Assembly: GCA_037783415.1 (NCBI GenBank) | Contig: JAZGTN010000013.1 | Span: forward strand, 620,001-684,000 | Direction of reading: 5' to 3' | DNA from: Leptasterias polaris | Taxonomy: Eukaryota; Echinodermata; Asteroidea; Forcipulatida; Asteriidae | Length of the DNA stretch: 64,000 nucleotides | Notes under the pieces: model-generated | Database searches by the model: none | The model's input: the letters and a program-made list of their open reading frames with translations, nothing else | What the model was told of the DNA's origin: nothing | Translations under genes and position numbers: made by a program | Part shown: positions 60,451-64,000 of the stretch, piece by piece | How positions within the stretch are numbered: the stretch's first letter is position 1 | Layout of the letters: each line of letters starts with the position of its first letter

Positions 60451-62822
60451 TTCCGGTGCTAAGCTTGGTGCCCATATTTAATTCTCTCCTCTTCTCTCTC
60501 CCTCTCATTTACATTTATATAAAAAGGGGAAGGAAAACAGGCATCGTCCGTTTCCAACCTTTCAATTTTGATTCTTTGAAATACTAAGGCTACCATTTGG
60601 TGCTCAATAGGGCCTATGTGGCATGGTGTACAGATAAATGTTGGGTCTTCATTGTGTTCTGGGTATCTCATGATTCCTTTAGAGGATTTTAGGTGGGGGT
60701 GTACAAGAGGAAAAGAATGTTTTAAAGCCAAGTATATGAGAACATTTGCAATGGAAACCCTGCCACATATCGGGCATGGTAAAAAAGCTACTACTGCTTT
60801 CATGAGCGATCCAGCGAGGCCTCGACTAACGATGTTTACGACCTATTTTGCGTTACGGTATTCCATCGACATACACTTTACCAGGGGAGCTGTATTCTTG
60901 GTACGGTATAATTATAATTTTGGTATGAATTAGCAGAAATAAAACGTAAGTGTTTACAGTGTACAGTGTGGATAATGATATGAAGCTATTCAGCAAGTGT
61001 GGAATTAGGCTGAAGGGAATGTCAAGTGCCGAGAATTCCCAACAAAGACTAGGTCAAGAACCCTAATTGGTATTTAAGTTTCAGATCAGATAACCACGTA
61101 ATACGTACACATTGCATTTTTACAGTACAGTGAACATGTGTGGATCGCCATCTTTGTCGAAGCTCTCCGATCATTGCCAGAATAGGGACCTCCATGGAAA
61201 ACAACAAACAAACAAACAACATTTAAAAAACAAACAACATTTAAAAAAACAAACACTCTTAATTACTCCTGAGGTTCCAAGCACATACTTATGTGGAAGG
61301 GGGGACACGCCCCATGCATATCGACATGAAATAAGGGGCCGATTATGTTTACACTGCTGACCAGAGGGACATTTTATGGAGGTAAAAATGAGGTAGGCAT
61401 CAGTCGTTAACATGCACTCAACAAGGCCTAAACGGTCAGTAAAAGTGACAAATAGGACCTCTGTGGGCCGAACAGCAGTCGATTCCCAAACCAACAGTTA
61501 TTGTTTACAAGTGGTTTGCATCAAAATATATGAAGATTTTTTTTTTTTTGGGGGGGCGGGGGGGGCTTTTCTTTCTCAAACTATCTGTGTGTCAGAGCTT
61601 TTGAAAGTTGTTTAGGTTTTGGGTTCACTGACTCAACCCAACCCACTTCCTCCACTCACAGTGGGTTAGGGTTAGGATTAGGGTTAGGGTTAGGGTTAGG
61701 GTCAGGGTTAGGTTTAGGGTGTTTGCTGGTTCAAACTGGTATAACTCTCTCACACAATGACTCGGAGTAATGTGGCAACAACAAAATTATGCATTAGTTT
61801 GTTTAATTATTTGTTTTATTAAAAAAAATTAATATTTATATACATGAACATAACTATAAGCAGCCTAATCCAGCATTGCGTCATTTAGTAATTTTGACCT
61901 TGTTTTATTTATTTTAAGTAAGAAATTTTCCGACCCAGTGTGTGTTAGTTTTTTGTTACTTAAAATCCAGAATGGAATCTGTTGACATTATCACATGCAA
62001 TTGATAAAACATTTTTATTTCCTTTTGGTTTTACTTGGGCATACACTAGATCTGTTCAATATTATGAACTAAAATACAGAATAAATAGCATAAATAATAT
62101 TACACAAAATTGTTTTTAGATTACAAACTTTACGAACATTGGGGGATACGCCTTTTTTATAAGTACAAAAGAAATACTACAAATAGTTTAACTAATTTTA
62201 AATCTGAAAAAGTTTAGACTACAACCAACAGAAAAATTACGAATGAGTGGACTTGCGTTTGCCTTGACTTAACTTTTGATATACTAACGCATGAGGAAAC
62301 CAACCGGCACTAAAATACAAAAACATTCTTGTTTTTTCTTCTTAACATAAATTAAGCAGGAATTGTTTGTCCTTGTATAATGGCATAAACATTATTAAAC
62401 ATTGTATCAATATGCCTAGGCCTATAGTACTGTATCAGTTAGAAATGGATCAATATTTTGTTGTTGGTCACTTTATAGAGTAAGTTTGAGAATGGCGTTA
62501 CTTTCCAGAGTTTTTATTCATGTTTGCTGGCGGTTTCACCCACAGTTCTACGGTTGACAATGATTTATTGTAGTTGGAGGGAAGGCGCGAGAATAAATAA
62601 TAGCAACCAGCAATTGCAAAAAATAAATCAACATTTTGAAAAGTTCGAGTTTTAATGTTGCAAGAATTACTGAAACGGTATAATTTTGTTTCAATTTGTT
62701 TTTCAAAAACGAGAACAAAAATATTCCACATTATTCTAAAGAATATTTTATAAACATTATTTAAGTACCCAATGTTTTACCTTTCTGAATACAGCCCTGG
62801 CTCAGTGTATGCTCTATTCCAT
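60451..62822. other. Intergenic region right of the array
   Basis: No gene can be supported. It holds A-rich repeats of AACAAACAAC type near 61200-61255, a T-run plus G-run near 61539-61567, a telomere-like tract at 61673-61720 and AT-rich DNA beyond. A possible polyadenylation signal of the neighbouring - strand gene (AATAAA on -) is at 62513-62518. Confidence 0.6.
61673..61720. repeat. Interstitial telomere-like repeat (TTAGGG)n
   Basis: About eight copies of TTAGGG with a few changed units (TTAGGA, TCAGGG, GTTTAGGG). Too short for a chromosome end. Confidence 0.88.
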
Positions 62823-63512
62823 CTACTTAATACGGTTTGTAAACCTGGCTTGTGTCTTTGATATTGAATTGAGTAAGATCCGACGCTCATTGGCCGAGTT
62901 TTGCCATGCGTTCTCGGTAGAGACGAGACCAGGCTTGATCCAGCTGGGCCGGGGGATCTCAGAGTTCCCCATACCCGATGGGTAACTGTCTTCATACTTC
63001 ATTTCTGAAGAGATGACATCGAGTGAACGTGATGGAAGAGATGAACCGTCCGTCTGTCTTGGCGGAGCAAACTGCTTGAATGTTCTCCTTCCTAGTCTGC
63101 CATCAGTTTTGCAGCTGTCCATGTCATGCTGGTGTGTTGGCTGTTTGATCATTGATGAGACACCAGGCAGGTTTGGCTTAGTTGTTTCTGGTGGTGGTGG
63201 TTGAGGCTTACTGTGAAGCCAAGCTGGCACATTAGACGACTTATCGAGAGCTTTGACTTGACTCTGCAGTGCATCCGGTGGAAAGGCTGGTGCGTGGCGA
63301 GGCTGGTCAGGAACACCGTGGAATTCAGGCTGTGTCCATTGAGGTGAGTTGTCAACTGGCAAGCTTCTTTCTCTTAGAGAAGGATCGTCGTGCTGACCTT
63401 GGATGTCTTTCACAGATCGTGGCTGATATCGGTTTTCGTCATATAATGCGTGTGACTGTATATCAAACATGTCAGTGTCGGGTTGATAGGTTGGTTGTCC
63501 AAGAACAGAGTA
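62823..63512 (-). CDS. Unrecognised gene, terminal exon found (W-motif protein)
   Basis: The acceptor CAG is at 63513-63515 (+ sense CTG) and the exon begins YSVLGQPTYQPDTDMFDI in phase 0 with the preceding exon. It encodes 229 residues rich in Pro, Ser, Gln and Asp, with no membrane segment, and ends with TAG at 62823. Short motifs recur: PQWTQPEF, PAWLHSKP, PSWIKPGL. A GCCAG|GTTTAC donor-like site lies about 25 bases before the stop, so the true transcript may splice on. No family is recognised; it is probably an intrinsically disordered region of a larger protein. Confidence 0.65.
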   Translation of the reverse strand, partial: YSVLGQPTYQPDTDMFDIQSHALYDENRYQPRSVKDIQGQHDDPSLRERSLPVDNSPQWTQPEFHGVPDQPRHAPAFPPDALQSQVKALDKSSNVPAWLHSKPQPPPPETTKPNLPGVSSMIKQPTHQHDMDSCKTDGRLGRRTFKQFAPPRQTDGSSLPSRSLDVISSEMKYEDSYPSGMGNSEIPRPSWIKPGLVSTENAWQNSANERRILLNSISKTQARFTNRIK

Positions 63513-63689
63513 CTGGAAACAAAACATGAGTGTTTATTTGAAGTATTGCTGTGAGAAAGTAAGGTATATTTATCATCAAATCGTCATTAGAAAAGTTGTT
63601 CAATGGTCAATACTTAATTCAAGAACTTATTAGCTTATCATATTTCTCTTTTTTTTATTGACAATTTGACATTTAAGGGTGATCAATAC

Positions 63690-64000
63690 CTGGAACTGTG
63701 CCGCAGGAGGCATATGACTTGTCCTCTTGCTGGGCTCAGACGCACACTTAGCGTCAGCTGGTGGATCAAAGTTAGGTTGAAGCCACCTAGGCGTTGCAAT
63801 AGATGCATCTTTGGCAGTCTTTTTCGTGGTAGAATTAATGAAATCTGCCTCGTGTGTCTTCGGCTGATAGCTTGCTCCTCGTTTTGCCTCTTTCCGCATT
63901 TGAATAAGGTCATTCTTCAACCACGGGGGCTTTTCGTCTTTAGAATTATTAGGAAACTTCTCTTTTGAGTCGCCAATTTTGACGAGTTTCTGTTTTGCTT
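63690..64000 (-). CDS. Unrecognised gene, preceding exon (runs off the window)
   Basis: Open on the - strand from the window edge to a donor at CAG|GTATTG (63690). It encodes about 103 residues, including DEKPPWLKNDLIQMRKEAKR and ATPRWLQPNFD, then PPAAQFQ. Phase 0 at the donor fits the exon at 62823-63512 across a 177-bp intron. The protein is lysine- and proline-rich with two more P-x-W-L motifs. The start codon lies outside the window. Confidence 0.68.

Overview
This is animal nuclear DNA: AT-rich, with an intron-rich gene using GT-AG splice sites, tRNA genes with A and B boxes, animal retrotransposons, inverted-repeat elements and a short vertebrate-type (TTAGGG) telomere-like tract. The MORC2 sequence, the repeat types (TIR elements beginning GGGCCCAATTTCATAGAGC, TAGGCCTA-rich spacers, an L2-like LINE, a DIRS-like element) and the telomere-like motif suggest a marine deuterostome, most likely an echinoderm. 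That placement is an inference; no species-specific marker was checked.

Layout. 1-2580: noncoding upstream DNA. 2582-33810: one complete gene on the + strand, an ortholog of MORC2 (GHKL ATPase plus CW zinc finger). It has 27 coding exons joining in phase to a predicted 1073-aa protein, a likely TATA box and a 3' UTR of about 3 kb. Its introns carry several repeats: TIR/MITE-like elements (introns 3, 18, 21), a roughly 720-bp foldback element (intron 7) and a minisatellite of about 2.6 kb (intron 12). 34342-60450: a tandem array of tRNA-Thr(CGT) genes, all on the - strand. I count 33 recognisable copies plus one internally deleted relic, spaced about 300-320 bp, each followed by T4 runs suited to Pol III termination. 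The array is interrupted by (a) a tRNA-derived SINE at its left edge, (b) an 8.46-kb decayed DIRS-like tyrosine-recombinase retrotransposon that contains a 92/88-bp satellite, (c) a 5'-truncated CR1/Jockey-group LINE inserted in a MITE, and (d) two copies of an L2-clade LINE that were duplicated together with neighbouring tRNA units. 60451-62822: noncoding DNA with an interstitial telomere-like tract. 62823-64000: the 3' part of an unrecognised gene on the - strand, with at least two exons and repeated P-x-W-[L/I] motifs.

How the parts relate. MORC2 is known in vertebrates as a chromatin compactor that works with the HUSH complex to silence transposons and other long intronless DNA. Its position next to a transposon-rich tRNA array is only a neighbourhood here; nothing in the sequence shows a functional link. 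The tRNA array shows concerted evolution: tRNA alleles follow their spacer type, units carrying a MITE or LINE have been copied as blocks, and some units are mosaics. It is the most unusual part of the window.
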